Shown one piece after another: positions 1 through 9,563 of a stretch of DNA of 64,000 nucleotides. The translations under genes were made by a program, and so were the position numbers. The stretch's first letter is position 1. Each line of letters begins with the position of its first letter. The notes under the pieces are model-generated. The model did not search any database and had not been told where the DNA came from. It saw nothing but the letters and a program-made list of their open reading frames with translations. The stretch comes from Botrytis cinerea B05.10 (taxonomy: Eukaryota > Ascomycota > Leotiomycetes > Helotiales > Sclerotiniaceae): the NCBI RefSeq assembly GCF_000143535.2, contig NC_037310.1, forward strand, positions 3,844,001-3,908,000, given 5' to 3'.

Positions 1-127
1 GGGTGCATTCTCCGGAGCTGCTGCAGCTGCAGGTGTGTTGACCGCTGTCGATGAAGACGATGAGGGTGACGAGGAAGCTACCGTGCCCAACGATTTCGAA
101 TATTTCTCTGATGGGGAGGAACAGTAA
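1..127 (+). CDS. 3' end of an unidentified gene (partial)
   Basis: An open frame enters from the left edge (first full codon at 2) and stops at TAA 125-127, giving the last 41 residues of a protein. The visible tail has an alanine run (SGAAAAAG) followed by a very acidic stretch (DEDDEGDEE) and ends FEYFSDGEEQ. Such acidic tails are common on fungal nuclear and ribosome-related proteins, but no family can be named from this piece. It could be mainly an exon end. No other gene lies between it and the transposon nest. Confidence 0.5.
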   Translation, partial: GAFSGAAAAAGVLTAVDEDDEGDEEATVPNDFEYFSDGEEQ

Positions 128-875
128 ATCGTTTCAATTTAGGACTCATAGCGAAGTCTGTAATTTTAGCAATTGGCATTCAGCGGAAGCGTGTTTTAGA
201 TGCAGTCCTCGAGGATGGCATCGTGCATGTATTGAAGTGGAGGGAATGCATTGTGATAGTATAGAGATGTGTACAACAGAGAGCATTATAAGTGAAGCAT
301 TTACCTCTCCTGATGTGTTGTTTGAGTGATCATTGGTTCCATCTTTGTGATCTTTTGTTCTTGTCAGTTTGTTTGAGCATTTGAATACGTGATGTGATGC
401 ATGTTGCAGCTGCTATATAAACCTTGGAACATCGTGATCATTCTCTCGCAACCAGATTACGGATTTTATGTCCTACGATTTTTTAATAAGTGACATCCAA
501 AGGTAGTCCATAATTTAATCAGGTCAAACGTATTCAACGAGAGGTTCCTGTAATGTTTTATTTAGAGCCTTTGAGAAAGTCATGATGTTGAGGCTCATGA
601 GGATTTTTAGACTGTGTCAATAGGTAGGTAGGTTTACATAGGCAGTGAAGGTTTACACAGATAGTAAGTGTCATGAACGATTATGTGATGTAATTTCATT
701 TTTTGACTATGATTTTGAGGGGAGAGAGGGGGCCGGGGGAATGGAATGGCGGGAAAGAGGAGAGGGTTTGAGGAGAGGGTTTGAGGTGATGAGGAAGTAA
801 GTGTTTTTTTCCTTTTCTTTCTCGAGATTGTTACTTATATTGGCAGAATTCGGGTGTGATTGGTGGGGGGTTTTT

Positions 876-925
<50 letters not shown>

Positions 926-1797
926 TTTCTTTCTTTCTATTGTTTGATGGATGAGGGATGATGGATGAGGGATAGGGATAGGAAAAACTAGACTGGATAC
1001 TCTTAGATTCTTATCTAGTAGTTGCTTCCTTCCTTCCTTCCTTCCTCTCCTTCCTGTCCTGTCCTTTCATTTCATTTCATTTCTTGACAGTGTTGTGGAA
1101 TTCTGATTCATGCATGGCTTCTGATTATTTTATTACTTTTTGATGAAATCGTTCATCGAGCATGTGTCTGGTGTGGAGATCTTCGGTGCTTGCTTGCTTG
1201 CTTGCTGGCTGGCTGGCTTGTAGAGGTTTCTCTAGTGCCGTGTGAAGGAGGTCGTATGGATGGATTCGGCTAGAGTCAGTTTCGTTTGTTCGTTTTAGGA
1301 ATTCGCAGTCGAGACTTGGGTTTGGGGTTTGGATTTGCGGCTGGGAGGATTTCTTTGTGTTGTGTTGCAATTGATGGTGGGGGATACGAGGGGTGCGGGG
1401 AAGGGGGGGGGGGGGTTCTTTTGATGCGATGTCGAGGAGTGGATATGATGATTCTGGTTGGGGTTATTAGTATAAGCTGTATGTTGTGTGTTGTATATTC
1501 GAGTTCGAGTGAGCTGTGGTTATTGGATCTTGATTAATCCTGTGAGATGATGGTTGAAGATGCTCGAAGATGAAATGGTTTTAAGCTTTTCTGAGACACC
1601 TAACGATCTCATCCCATCTCGCTCAAATCTGTTTGAGATCTGCAAGTAGTGCATGCATCCAATAGTCTGGATTGATAGACGGACTAATAAATAATTCAAG
1701 TTGAGTAATCAAGCTTGGGTCTAATGATGTAACTATTATATAGTTTATTCATATTGTTTAGAATCCCTAATAAATCAAATTGTCGTCTATATATATA
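128..1797. other. Gene-free spacer with microsatellites
   Basis: No convincing gene is visible; the short ORFs here are low-complexity. The stretch holds a (TTTC)n tract at about 871-938, a (TTCC)n tract at 1025-1046, a TGCT/GGCT tract at 1187-1220 and a run of 13 G at 1403-1415. Its last 100 bases turn AT-rich and end in the TATATATA tract into which the intact retrotransposon inserted. Confidence 0.7.
871..938. repeat. (TTTC)n microsatellite
   Basis: About 17 units of TTTC with one TTCC interruption near 922. It is an ordinary simple repeat and likely to vary in length between strains. Confidence 0.9.
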
Positions 1798-1946
1798 TGT
1801 CACGGCGCCAACTACATGTTCTGTAGTTGCCTTCGTGCCTTAGGCACGGACTACTAGCGTGCCCTGCTTCCTATAAGTAGGGCCTCACTCTTCCATAGCT
1901 CTTCCACCCTTATGGTACAATATACGTCTTTACCCGTGCCTTGACA
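1798..1946 (+). repeat. 5' LTR of the intact gypsy element
   Basis: 149 bp with TG...CA ends. A TATA box (TATAAG, 1872-1877) lies about 35-40 bp before a CTTATGGTACAA stretch that probably begins the transcript (R region). It appears identical to 8088-8236. Confidence 0.95.
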
Positions 1947-1957
1947 GTTTGTACCAT
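1912..1957 (+). promoter_or_regulatory. Putative self-priming site for reverse transcription
   Basis: TTGTACCAT at 1949-1957, two bases past the 5' LTR, is the exact reverse complement of ATGGTACAA at 1912-1920, which sits where the mRNA should begin. No obvious tRNA 3' end is needed at the usual primer-binding position. This matches the self-priming layout of Tf1/sushi-type gypsy elements, where the RNA 5' end folds back to prime minus-strand DNA. A 7-8-bp hairpin (GAAGCTGT...ACAGCTTC, 1967-1983) follows directly. The transcript start is inferred from TATA spacing. Confidence 0.55.
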
Positions 1958-2117
1958 CTTCATAAGAAGCTGTCACAGCTTCATTTTAATTAAAAACTCC
2001 ACCGACGTCGCATCCCGATCGCGCTGATCGTACCCACCACTGGCCCGCCACGCACCCTAACCGCTGTTGTTTAAGAACTCTGCAGGGTTGCTTTGCGACC
2101 TTGAGAGTGTCCTAAGG

Positions 2118-3536
2118 ATGGCCGCCCAAGCACCTGCACCTGGTCTATCCCCACAGTTCCTTTTCTTGAACCATGTTCTCAACTCCGCCGAAACTGATGT
2201 CTCTTCGTTCACAGATTTGTTCAACGATCCGAACGCTGTACATTTCGCAGCTGCTCAAGCTGTGTTTGAATCGATCGAGTCGATCACGAGTTCACTACAA
2301 GCTCAAGCCGCTGCAGCGGAAGCCCAAGTCACCGACGCCCAATCGAAGATTGTCGAATTGAAAGACACAATTGAGATATTGAAACTTGCCATTCGTAATA
2401 ACCCGCAAGCCCCGCCCCGCCGAAAGTACCTCACTGCCCCCGAGAAGTTTAGTGGTGTTGAGCAAGACATTGCAAAGCGTCAGGATCAATACACAGCGTT
2501 CCGTAGCGCGGTAAATCGTTGCTTAACCGCCGACTACGAGAACGAATCGGAGTTTCAAAAGATTACATTCCTTGCTAACCTGCTCTCTGGTCCTGCTTAT
2601 ACGAACAATCAGATACACTTCGATGCAATCACTGACAACCCGCATGATTCCAACCTTTGGCCCTCCGGATGGCGCACCGTTGCGAGCATCTGGTGCGAAT
2701 TGAACAAGCAATATCAGACTCTTGATCTTTCACGAAAAGCCTCTATGGATTACGATAAGTGCAAGATGAAGAAGATCCCGTTTGGTAACTTCATCACCGA
2801 GTTCAAACAGCTTGCTATAAAATGCAAGAAAACCGCTGAGCAACAAGTCGCTGATCTTAAGCTCAAGGTTTCCCAGGAGCTGATCGATGCTTCGGTCAAC
2901 CGCCCTAATAAACCCTCTGCTGCCGACATCGATGCATGGACAATCTGGTGGCAAGGTATATACGATGATTTGGAAGAAAAGACTCACCTCGATAGCCAAC
3001 GAAAGAACCAAGGTACCAATTTCAACCGTGATCAACCGAAACCTCATGATAGAAAGCAGGCTCCTGTTGCAACCCTTCCTACACCGGATCTCTCTAGCGA
3101 TCCTATGCAATTGGATGCTGCTCGCCAAGGTCAGCGCCCCCCATCTCGTTATACTCGAGAGCAATGTATTGATCTCGGCCTCTGCCTCTATTGCAAGAAG
3201 CCCGGTCATATTAAGAGCAATTGCGAAGAGAAACGAGCCAACGATGCAAGGTATAATGTTAATACTAATGCTAATATGAGATACACCCCTTACACCAATC
3301 GTGTCCCAGCAACCAATCAATACCAAGGCCCCGGACCGTATCGCAATGCCGCTGCCCCCTCGCACCAGAATCCGTTCTCGTCTGCCAACCGTTTCTCGTC
3401 CACGCCATTACGCTACGCCTCTCCGATCCCCCCTAGCCTCACCCAAGAGGTTGATCTAGGAGGGTACATCGAGGGTTCTGTTCACTCGGAGGAGAGCGGA
3501 AGCTCATTTCCGCAGCCGGGCATGTTAAAAGATTAA
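2118..3536 (+). CDS. gag: Gag-like capsid/nucleocapsid protein
   Basis: About 472 residues from the first ATG (2118, MAAQAPAP) to TAA at 3534-3536. The frame is open further upstream, but only a TTG is available at 2067. The N-terminal half has a coiled-coil region rich in Ala, Glu and Gln. A retrotransposon gag-type core follows (WRTVASIWCELNKQY). Near residues 356-369 is a CCHC zinc knuckle, CLYCKKPGHIKSNC (C-X2-C-X4-H-X4-C), which binds RNA in nucleocapsids. The C-terminus is rich in Pro, Asn and Ser. It forms the particle that packages the element RNA. The last 82 nt overlap the pol frame. Confidence 0.9.
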   Translation: MAAQAPAPGLSPQFLFLNHVLNSAETDVSSFTDLFNDPNAVHFAAAQAVFESIESITSSLQAQAAAAEAQVTDAQSKIVELKDTIEILKLAIRNNPQAPPRRKYLTAPEKFSGVEQDIAKRQDQYTAFRSAVNRCLTADYENESEFQKITFLANLLSGPAYTNNQIHFDAITDNPHDSNLWPSGWRTVASIWCELNKQYQTLDLSRKASMDYDKCKMKKIPFGNFITEFKQLAIKCKKTAEQQVADLKLKVSQELIDASVNRPNKPSAADIDAWTIWWQGIYDDLEEKTHLDSQRKNQGTNFNRDQPKPHDRKQAPVATLPTPDLSSDPMQLDAARQGQRPPSRYTREQCIDLGLCLYCKKPGHIKSNCEEKRANDARYNVNTNANMRYTPYTNRVPATNQYQGPGPYRNAAAPSHQNPFSSANRFSSTPLRYASPIPPSLTQEVDLGGYIEGSVHSEESGSSFPQPGMLKD

Positions 3537-6500
3537 CCTCGGTTCACAGTCGCGAATCGAGGTCCTTTGTGGGAAATTTACCTTTGTGGGTTAGAAGATC
3601 GGTTATGTCTAGGGATCCTTTGTATCTTAGATCAATAAATAGCAAATCTCTTAGAATCTCGACGGAAATCTCCCTTGCGCCTAATGTGATCATCCCGCTT
3701 GTTAGTCTCATAGATAGTGGAGCCGCGGGTTATGGCTTTATTGATAGGAAAGTCGTCTCCGAGCTCCGTATCCCTACACGCCCTCTCCCTTACACTCGTT
3801 ACTTACTTCTAGCCGATGGAAAACCCTCCGATGTCCTGTCGCAGTATGCACTCCTAGATATACGAATCAACGATCACAGGGAGATCGGCTTGTTCTATGT
3901 CACCACTTTATCGACTGCAGATCCTATGATCCTCGGTCTCCCATGGCTCCAGCGCCACAACCCCAGCATCGATTGGTCGGCGATGACACTCAGATTTACG
4001 TCTACATATTGCTCGAGATACTGCTGCCCCGCTAGCACTATGGCAACCACTGTCCCCGACATCGCCAATACCCACAAGATAACTTCGCAAGAAAGTCGCG
4101 AAGTTGCATCAGTCGACCCTAAACCACCCTTGCGGAAGCTCGCTCCGAAACCAGCCTCTATGGAAGAAGTCACCGACGAAAGCTACGAGAATACCTCGTT
4201 ACCACCTCGAGATCAATCCACGATCCTCGAACACATCGAGACCCAAAACGCTCGGAGAAACCTCGATATCACCAATCCCAAAGCTCCGCTCGAACCGAAT
4301 CCATACCACACTCGCTGTATCAGCGGCGAAGCGGAAACCCGAGCTAAGATGATCCCGAACCGACCAGCCCTGAAACCAGCCCCGGCTCGAACGGTTGCCG
4401 GCTTCAGAATACACAGGAGACCACCACGGAATAAAAACATCCTACCCTTATTACATACACCGATACCATCGAGCCCCATAGACGAGTCGTTCGACGTCCT
4501 GCGAGGTATCCGACCTGAAATGCAGGATATAAAGTTCTTTACAGCCAACAGTTTCATCCAATTCTGCAAGAGCCCAGATGCTTATGTCACAAAAGTGTCC
4601 TGGGACGAATTGGACAGAGCTTGCGAGCTACATCATGTGATGACAGGAGATGCTGTTCAATTGCGCCGTGGCTTAGTAGATAGCGATATCGATAAGTTCA
4701 TGGAAAAGACGGATCGACCTGTTCCTTCCGCTACAGAGATCCAAGATAAGCTACCTCCCTGGCTCCGCAACCTGTACCCAGGGTTCCTACCGTCCCTGGC
4801 AAATGAGCTTCCACCGCGACGCTCCTGGGACCACAAGATCGAGATTATACCAGGCAAAGAACCACCATATAACAAAGGCCGTCCGATGTCCCCAGCCGAA
4901 CTTCGAGTCGTTCGCCGATGGCTCGACGACAACTTGAGCAAGGGATTCATTCGAGAATCTCGCTCCCGATCGGCCGCCCCACTCCTTCTAGCTGCCAAAC
5001 CCGGGGGAGGCGTTCGAATCTGTCAAGACTACCGCGGTCTAAACAACGTTACCATCAAGAACCGATACCCCTTACCATTGATTAAGGAAACTCTTGATGC
5101 TCTTTGCCACGCAAAAATCTACACCAAGCTTGATATCATCGCCGCCTTCAACAAACTACGGATTGCAGAGGGCCACGAATGGAAAACTGCTTTCACTACT
5201 CGCTTCGGTCTATTCGAATCATTGGTGATGCCCTTTGGACTCTGCAACGCGCCTGCCTCATTCCAGAATTATATCAATCATGTTCTTTTTGATCTCCTGG
5301 ACAGGACTTGCACGGCGTATTTGGATGATATTCTAATCTACTCCGAGAACGTTACGGATCATAGGCAGCATGTTCGTGAGGTGGTTCAACGACTAATTGA
5401 TGCTGGACTACAGATCGATATTGACAAGTGCGAGTTCGAAACGAAGAGAACTAAGTACCTCGGCTTGATCATCACTCCTGGAGGCATAGAAATGGATCCG
5501 GAGAAGGTCAGTACTATACTCGAGTGGAAACCACTAACTAAGCTCAAAGATCTCCAACGCTTCCTTGGATTTGCTAATTTTTACCGACGTTTCATTCGCG
5601 ACTTCTCCAGAATCGCAGAACCCCTCAATCGACTCCTAAAAAAGGAACAGACGTGGGATTGGACCTCTGACCAGGACGATGCCTTCAAGACATTGAAGGA
5701 CGCTTTCTCCTCCGCCCCGGTCCTCACCATATTTGATCACAATCGCCGCACAGTCGTTGAGACCGATGCTTCCGACTGGGCTGCAGGTGGCGTCCTTTCG
5801 CAATATGATGATGAAGGGCGCCTACGCCCGGTAGCATACTTCTCATCAAAACATAGCGCTGCTGAATGCAACTATGAGATCTACGACAAAGAGCTCCTGG
5901 CCATTATAAAGTCCTTAGAAGAATGGAGACCGGAATTGTATGGAGCTCAGGAGCCATTCGAGATCATCACTGACCATAAAAACCTCGAATACTTTACGTC
6001 CACGAAGATGTTAAACCAACGGCAGGCTAGATGGGCCGAATTATTGTCTGGATTCAACTTCCGTATTATATACCGACCCGGCCACAAAGCCGTTCGCCCC
6101 GACGCTTTGAGCCGCAGAGCGGAAGATCGCCCAGCACACGCCGACCCTAACGACGACCGAATCAAGAACCGCTTGCAGACAATCCTCCCAGAGAGAGTAT
6201 TTGATACCGCTGCATTCAAAGACATCATTCGACAGGCGAACAGTGATCTAGACCTGACTATAGCCCCAATGGGTATGATCATCCCCGATACCGACAAGCC
6301 GATCGACGACCTCATCGACAAGGCATACGAATCATCCGAGCTGGTTACCACCATGCGCACAACACTTCGGGATCCCTCTGCTCGCCATTGGCCGCTAAGC
6401 ATCCGTAAGGACCTTCAGATCGCCTTACAAGATTGTAGGCTAGTAAATGGAAAGATCTTTTATCGCGACCGCCTCTTTGTTCCCCCCTCCGCCGAACTTC

Positions 6501-8020
6501 GCACGCAGATTATATACCGAACCCATTCAACCGGACCAGCCGGACACCCGGGCCGCGTCAAAACTGTCGACCTTGTCTCCCGTACGTATTGGTGGCCCAA
6601 TATGTCAAGGGAGATCGAGACATTCGTACAGGCTTGCCAACTCTGCTTTCGAACAAAAGCTTCCCGCCTCGCCGCACCTGGATTCCTTGAACCCCTGCCA
6701 GTACCGTTCCGCCCCTGGTCCGATATCTCTATCGACTATATCACACCACTACCAGTTAGTGAACGCCATGGAAAGAAGTATCAACACATCATCACAGTCG
6801 TCTGCCGCCTGACCAAGATGCGTCATTTCATACCGGTCGTGGGGCTGTCCGCAGAGGAGCTCGCGGATAGATTTGTCGAAAAAATCTACTGCCTACACGG
6901 TGCCCCTGATAATATCGTGTCCGACAGGGGCTCGCAATTCGTCTCTGAGTTTTGGAAGCATTTATCCGAGCGATTGTCAATTGCCCTGAAACGATCTTCC
7001 TCATTCCATCCCGAGTCCGACGGCCAGACAGAAAGGATTAATGCTATGGTCGAACAATACCTGCGAGCTTTTATGAACTTCCATCAGAATGATTGGCCTG
7101 ATTGGCTTCCACTCGCAGAATTTGCATTGAACAATACCACGTCGGAGACCACCGGCATCTCCCCATTCTTCGCTAACTACGGTTTCCACCCACGTCTCGG
7201 CATCGAGCCATCTACACCTGTTCCACCAAATCTGTCTTATCAAAGGAAACGAGAGTTCCTTAAGGCCAACGAGGTTGCAGATCGATTTGGTCTCATCTTA
7301 ACGAAATTGAAGGCACTTGCAGCCCAATCGATCCAGAGATACGAGGACTATGCCAACAAAACCCGCTCGGATGCCCCTTTGTATAAGGAAGGTGATAAAG
7401 TATGGGTGAGTACAAAGAACATGAAAACCAATCGACCGATGAAAAAAGGTGATGACAAATGGGACGGCCCTTATAAGGTTCTCAAGGTTTACAAACGTGC
7501 TTGCCTGCTCCAACTCCCAGCTAACTTCAAAATCTTCCCGGTATTCCACAACTCACTGCTCCGACCGCTCCACCGCTCACCAGGATTACCGGGCCAAGAC
7601 ATCATAAACGTCACAGAGTCACGCAGGAACCAAGGCCGAGTCCTTGAAAGGGATGACGAAACACACGAGGAAACTGAACGATGGGAATTCGAAGAAATCC
7701 TCGATTGCCACAATGAGGACGGGTTTCACTATCAAGTTAAATGGAAACACCACCCGGCGTCCTGGCAACCCGCCGAAGACCTCCGCGGCCAGGAAAACGT
7801 GATCATTGCCTTCCATCTAGCGAATCCAGGCAAGCCAGACCCTCCCGCCTGGGTAGGTTTCAAAAGACCTATTGCTCCTGATCTTCTTAACCCTCCACCA
7901 GTACCTACACCAAACGCAACCCCGAAACGAGGCCGAGGCAGACCTAAGAAGCTTCGTCAATTAACAACTACTCATAAGGAGGTTCATTTTCATCCGGTAG
8001 TGGGGATTAGAGTATTTTAG
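3455..8020 (+). CDS. pol: Pol polyprotein: protease, RT, RNase H, integrase, chromodomain
   Basis: The frame is open from 3455, just after an in-frame TGA, to TAG 8018-8020. It lies in the -1 frame relative to gag and its first ATG is only at 3605, so expression probably uses a -1 shift in the 3455-3536 overlap. Domains in order: aspartic protease (LIDSGAAG near 3713); reverse transcriptase with AYLDDILIYSE (YLDD at 5318-5329); RNase H (ETDAS, Asp at 5765); integrase zinc finger (H at 6524, then H and CQLC); integrase core with Asp 6734, Asp 6923 and Glu 7031 (D-35-E spacing); a GPY/F-like module (WDGPYKV); and a chromodomain (EEILDCH...YQVKWKHH, about 7685-7810) that may guide integration to heterochromatin. 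No internal stop is seen. Confidence 0.95.
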   Translation, partial: SRRVHRGFCSLGGERKLISAAGHVKRLTSVHSRESRSFVGNLPLWVRRSVMSRDPLYLRSINSKSLRISTEISLAPNVIIPLVSLIDSGAAGYGFIDRKVVSELRIPTRPLPYTRYLLLADGKPSDVLSQYALLDIRINDHREIGLFYVTTLSTADPMILGLPWLQRHNPSIDWSAMTLRFTSTYCSRYCCPASTMATTVPDIANTHKITSQESREVASVDPKPPLRKLAPKPASMEEVTDESYENTSLPPRDQSTILEHIETQNARRNLDITNPKAPLEPNPYHTRCISGEAETRAKMIPNRPALKPAPARTVAGFRIHRRPPRNKNILPLLHTPIPSSPIDESFDVLRGIRPEMQDIKFFTANSFIQFCKSPDAYVTKVSWDELDRACELHHVMTGDAVQLRRGLVDSDIDKFMEKTDRPVPSATEIQDKLPPWLRNLYPGFLPSLANELPPRRSWDHKIEIIPGKEPPYNKGRPMSPAELRVVRRWLDDNLSKGFIRESRSRSAAPLLLAAKPGGGVRICQDYRGLNNVTIKNRYPLPLIKETLDALCHAKIYTKLDIIAAFNKLRIAEGHEWKTAFTTRFGLFESLVMPFGLCNAPASFQNYINHVLFDLLDRTCTAYLDDILIYSENVTDHRQHVREVVQRLIDAGLQIDIDKCEFETKRTKYLGLIITPGGIEMDPEKVSTILEWKPLTKLKDLQRFLGFANFYRRFIRDFSRIAEPLNRLLKKEQTWDWTSDQDDAFKTLKDAFSSAPVLTIFDHNRRTVVETDASDWAAGGVLSQYDDEGRLRPVAYFSSKHSAAECNYEIYDKELLAIIKSLEEWRPELYGAQEPFEIITDHKNLEYFTSTKMLNQRQARWAELLSGFNFRIIYRPGHKAVRPDALSRRAEDRPAHADPNDDRIKNRLQTILPERVFDTAAFKDIIRQANSDLDLTIAPMGMIIPDTDKPIDDLIDKAYESSELVTTMRTTLRDPSARHWPLSIRKDLQIALQDCRLVNGKIFYRDRLFVPPSAELRTQIIYRTHSTGPAGHPGRVKTVDLVSRTYWWPNMSREIETFVQACQLCFRTKASRLAAPGFLEPLPVPFRPWSDISIDYITPLPVSERHGKKYQHIITVVCRLTKMRHFIPVVGLSAEELADRFVEKIYCLHGAPDNIVSDRGSQFVSEFWKHLSERLSIALKRSSSFHPESDGQTERINAMVEQYLRAFMNFHQNDWPDWLPLAEFALNNTTSETTGISPFFANYGFHPRLGIEPSTPVPPNLSYQRKREFLKANEVADRFGLILTKLKALAAQSIQRYEDYANKTRSDAPLYKEGDKVWVSTKNMKTNRPMKKGDDKWDGPYKVLKVYKRACLLQLPANFKIFPVFHNSLLRPLHRSPGLPGQDIINVTESRRNQGRVLERDDETHEETERWEFEEILDCHNEDGFHYQVKWKHHPASWQPAEDLRGQENVIIAFHLANPGKPDPPAWVGFKRPIAPDLLNPPPVPTPNATPKRGRGRPKKLRQLTTTHKEVHFHPVVGIRVF
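4079..4107 (-). repeat. 29-bp palindromic unit, variant in pol
   Basis: Arms ATAACTTCGC and GCGAAGTTGC around a 9-nt spacer AAGAAAGTC. It lies in the pol frame between the protease and RT. Relative to the other copies (read in the direction with spacer AAACTTTTC), the first 12 nt and a 10-nt right block are the same; the central 5 nt and the last two bases differ. Confidence 0.65.
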
Positions 8021-8074
8021 TGTTATTTTGTTACCTTAGATTAATTTATATTGCGATCGTGGACCAATCGCCTT

Positions 8075-8084
8075 GAGCGGGGGG
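8075..8084 (+). promoter_or_regulatory. Polypurine tract of the intact element
   Basis: GAGCGGGGGG followed by TAC abuts the 3' LTR start at 8088. This is the expected place for plus-strand DNA priming. In the RIP-mutated sister the matching site (8603-8612) reads GTACTCCTTA on the plus strand. Confidence 0.7.
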
Positions 8085-8087
8085 TAC

Positions 8088-8236
8088 TGTCACGGCGCCA
8101 ACTACATGTTCTGTAGTTGCCTTCGTGCCTTAGGCACGGACTACTAGCGTGCCCTGCTTCCTATAAGTAGGGCCTCACTCTTCCATAGCTCTTCCACCCT
8201 TATGGTACAATATACGTCTTTACCCGTGCCTTGACA
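8088..8236 (+). repeat. 3' LTR of the intact gypsy element
   Basis: 149 bp, apparently identical to the 5' LTR. It is followed by ATATA, matching the duplication before the 5' LTR. Confidence 0.95.
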
Positions 8237-8453
8237 ATATAAAATCGTAGCTTTGAAATTATCAAATTGTAAGTTTTAGATTATTAAAAAATGGAATTAG
8301 TATATCTTTATTATTTATTCACTTAGGGAATTCAATTATATATAATCAATGTTATTTCTAAAATTTAAAGCTTTTCATTAAGTTATATATTAATTCTCAA
8401 TAATGAAAAAGTTCAAATTGTAATTTTAATTTTTTGATATTGAATTATTTAGT

Positions 8454-8602
8454 TGTCAAGGCATGGGTAAAGACGTATATTGTACCATAAGGGTGGAAAA
8501 GCTATAGAAAAGTAAGGCTCTACTTATAGAAAATAGGGCACGCTAGTAATCCATATTTAAAACAAAAAGGCAACTATAGAATATATAATTGATATTGTGA
8601 CA
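8454..8602 (-). repeat. 3' LTR of the RIP-mutated copy
   Basis: Reverse complement of the 149-bp LTR, starting TGTCAAGG and ending GTGACA, with many transitions. It forms an imperfect inverted repeat with the intact 3' LTR 217 bp to the left. Confidence 0.92.
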
Positions 8603-9362
8603 GTACTCCTTATTCAAAGCGATCAATTCACAATTGTAATATAAATTAATCTAAGATAATAAAATAATACTAAAATATTTTAATCTCTATTATTAAATAA
8701 AAATAAACCTTTTTATAAATAATTATTAATTAACAAAACTTTTTAAATCTGCTTCAGCCTTGTTTCGGGATTGCATTTGATATAAATATTGATGGAGGGT
8801 TAAGAAGATTAAAAGTAATAGGTTTTTTGAAATCTATTTAAATAGAAGGATCTGACTTATTTGGATTCACTAAATAAAAGGCAATGATTATGTTTTCCTA
8901 ATTATAAAAGTTTTCAATAGATTGTTAAAATACTAGGTAATATTTTTATTTAATTTGATAGTGAAATTCATTCTTATTATAACAATTGAGGATTTCTTCG
9001 AATTCCTATTATTCAATTTCCTTATATATTTCATTATTCTTTTCAAAGATTCGGCTTTAGTTTTTATATAATTCTATAATATTTATAATATCTTGGCTCA
9101 GTAATCTTGGTAAGTAGTGGAGTGGTCGAAACAATAAGTTATAGAATACCAAAAAGATTTTGAAGTTAACTAGAAGTTGGAATAGATAAGTACATTTGTA
9201 AACCTTGAGAATCTTATAAAGACCGTTTCATTTATCATCACCTTTTTTTATCAATTGATTGATTTTCATATTTTTTATACTCATCTATACTTTATTATCT
9301 TTTTTATACAAAAAAGCATCCAAACGGGTTTTGTTAGTATAGTTCTTATATCTCTAAATCAA

Positions 9363-9563
9363 TTAAACTACAAATGCTTTCAATTTTGTTAAAATAAAAC
9401 CAAATCGATTTGCAACCTCATTGATCTTAAAGAACTCTCGTTTTCTTTGATAAAACAGATTTGATAGAACAAATATAGATGGCTTGATATTGAGATATAG
9501 ATGAAAATTATAATTAGTGAAGAATAAAAAGATGCTAGTAATCTTCAATATAGTATTATTCAA
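9363..9563 (-). pseudogene. Fragment of RIP-decayed pol (integrase/C-terminal part)
   Basis: A 66-codon open stretch in which motifs of the intact pol survive, such as YQRKREF, NEVA.RFG and ILTKLKA. Surrounding sequence in the same orientation is full of stops. The substitutions (Ser to Phe, Pro to Leu or Phe, Arg to Lys or stop) are those expected from C-to-T change. It is a relic with no function of its own. Confidence 0.88.

Larger units (their letters stand above)
1798..8236 (+). mobile_element. Intact Ty3/gypsy LTR retrotransposon with chromodomain
   Basis: A 6439-bp element bounded by two 149-bp direct LTRs (1798-1946 and 8088-8236) that look identical base for base, each starting TGTCACG and ending TTGACA. 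The target duplication ATATA flanks it at 1793-1797 and 8237-8241. Gag and pol are both uninterrupted. Pol carries protease, reverse transcriptase, RNase H, integrase and a C-terminal chromodomain, in the Ty3/gypsy (Metaviridae) order. Identical LTRs, clean duplications and open frames imply a recent insertion and a possibly active copy. A polypurine tract (8075-8084) precedes the 3' LTR. A RIP-mutated sister lies just downstream on the other strand. Confidence 0.96.

Noticed and set aside
51..329. 92-codon plus-strand ORF at the left edge
   Set aside because: It overlaps the end of the real upstream frame in another phase and then runs through 3' flank; no protein features.
1286..1537. Gly-rich 83-codon ORF
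   Set aside because: It is translated simple repeat and poly-G sequence without any motif.
2730..3365. 211-codon minus-strand ORF
   Set aside because: Antisense shadow of gag; its only value is that its decayed twin at 21907-22266 helps map the mutated copy.
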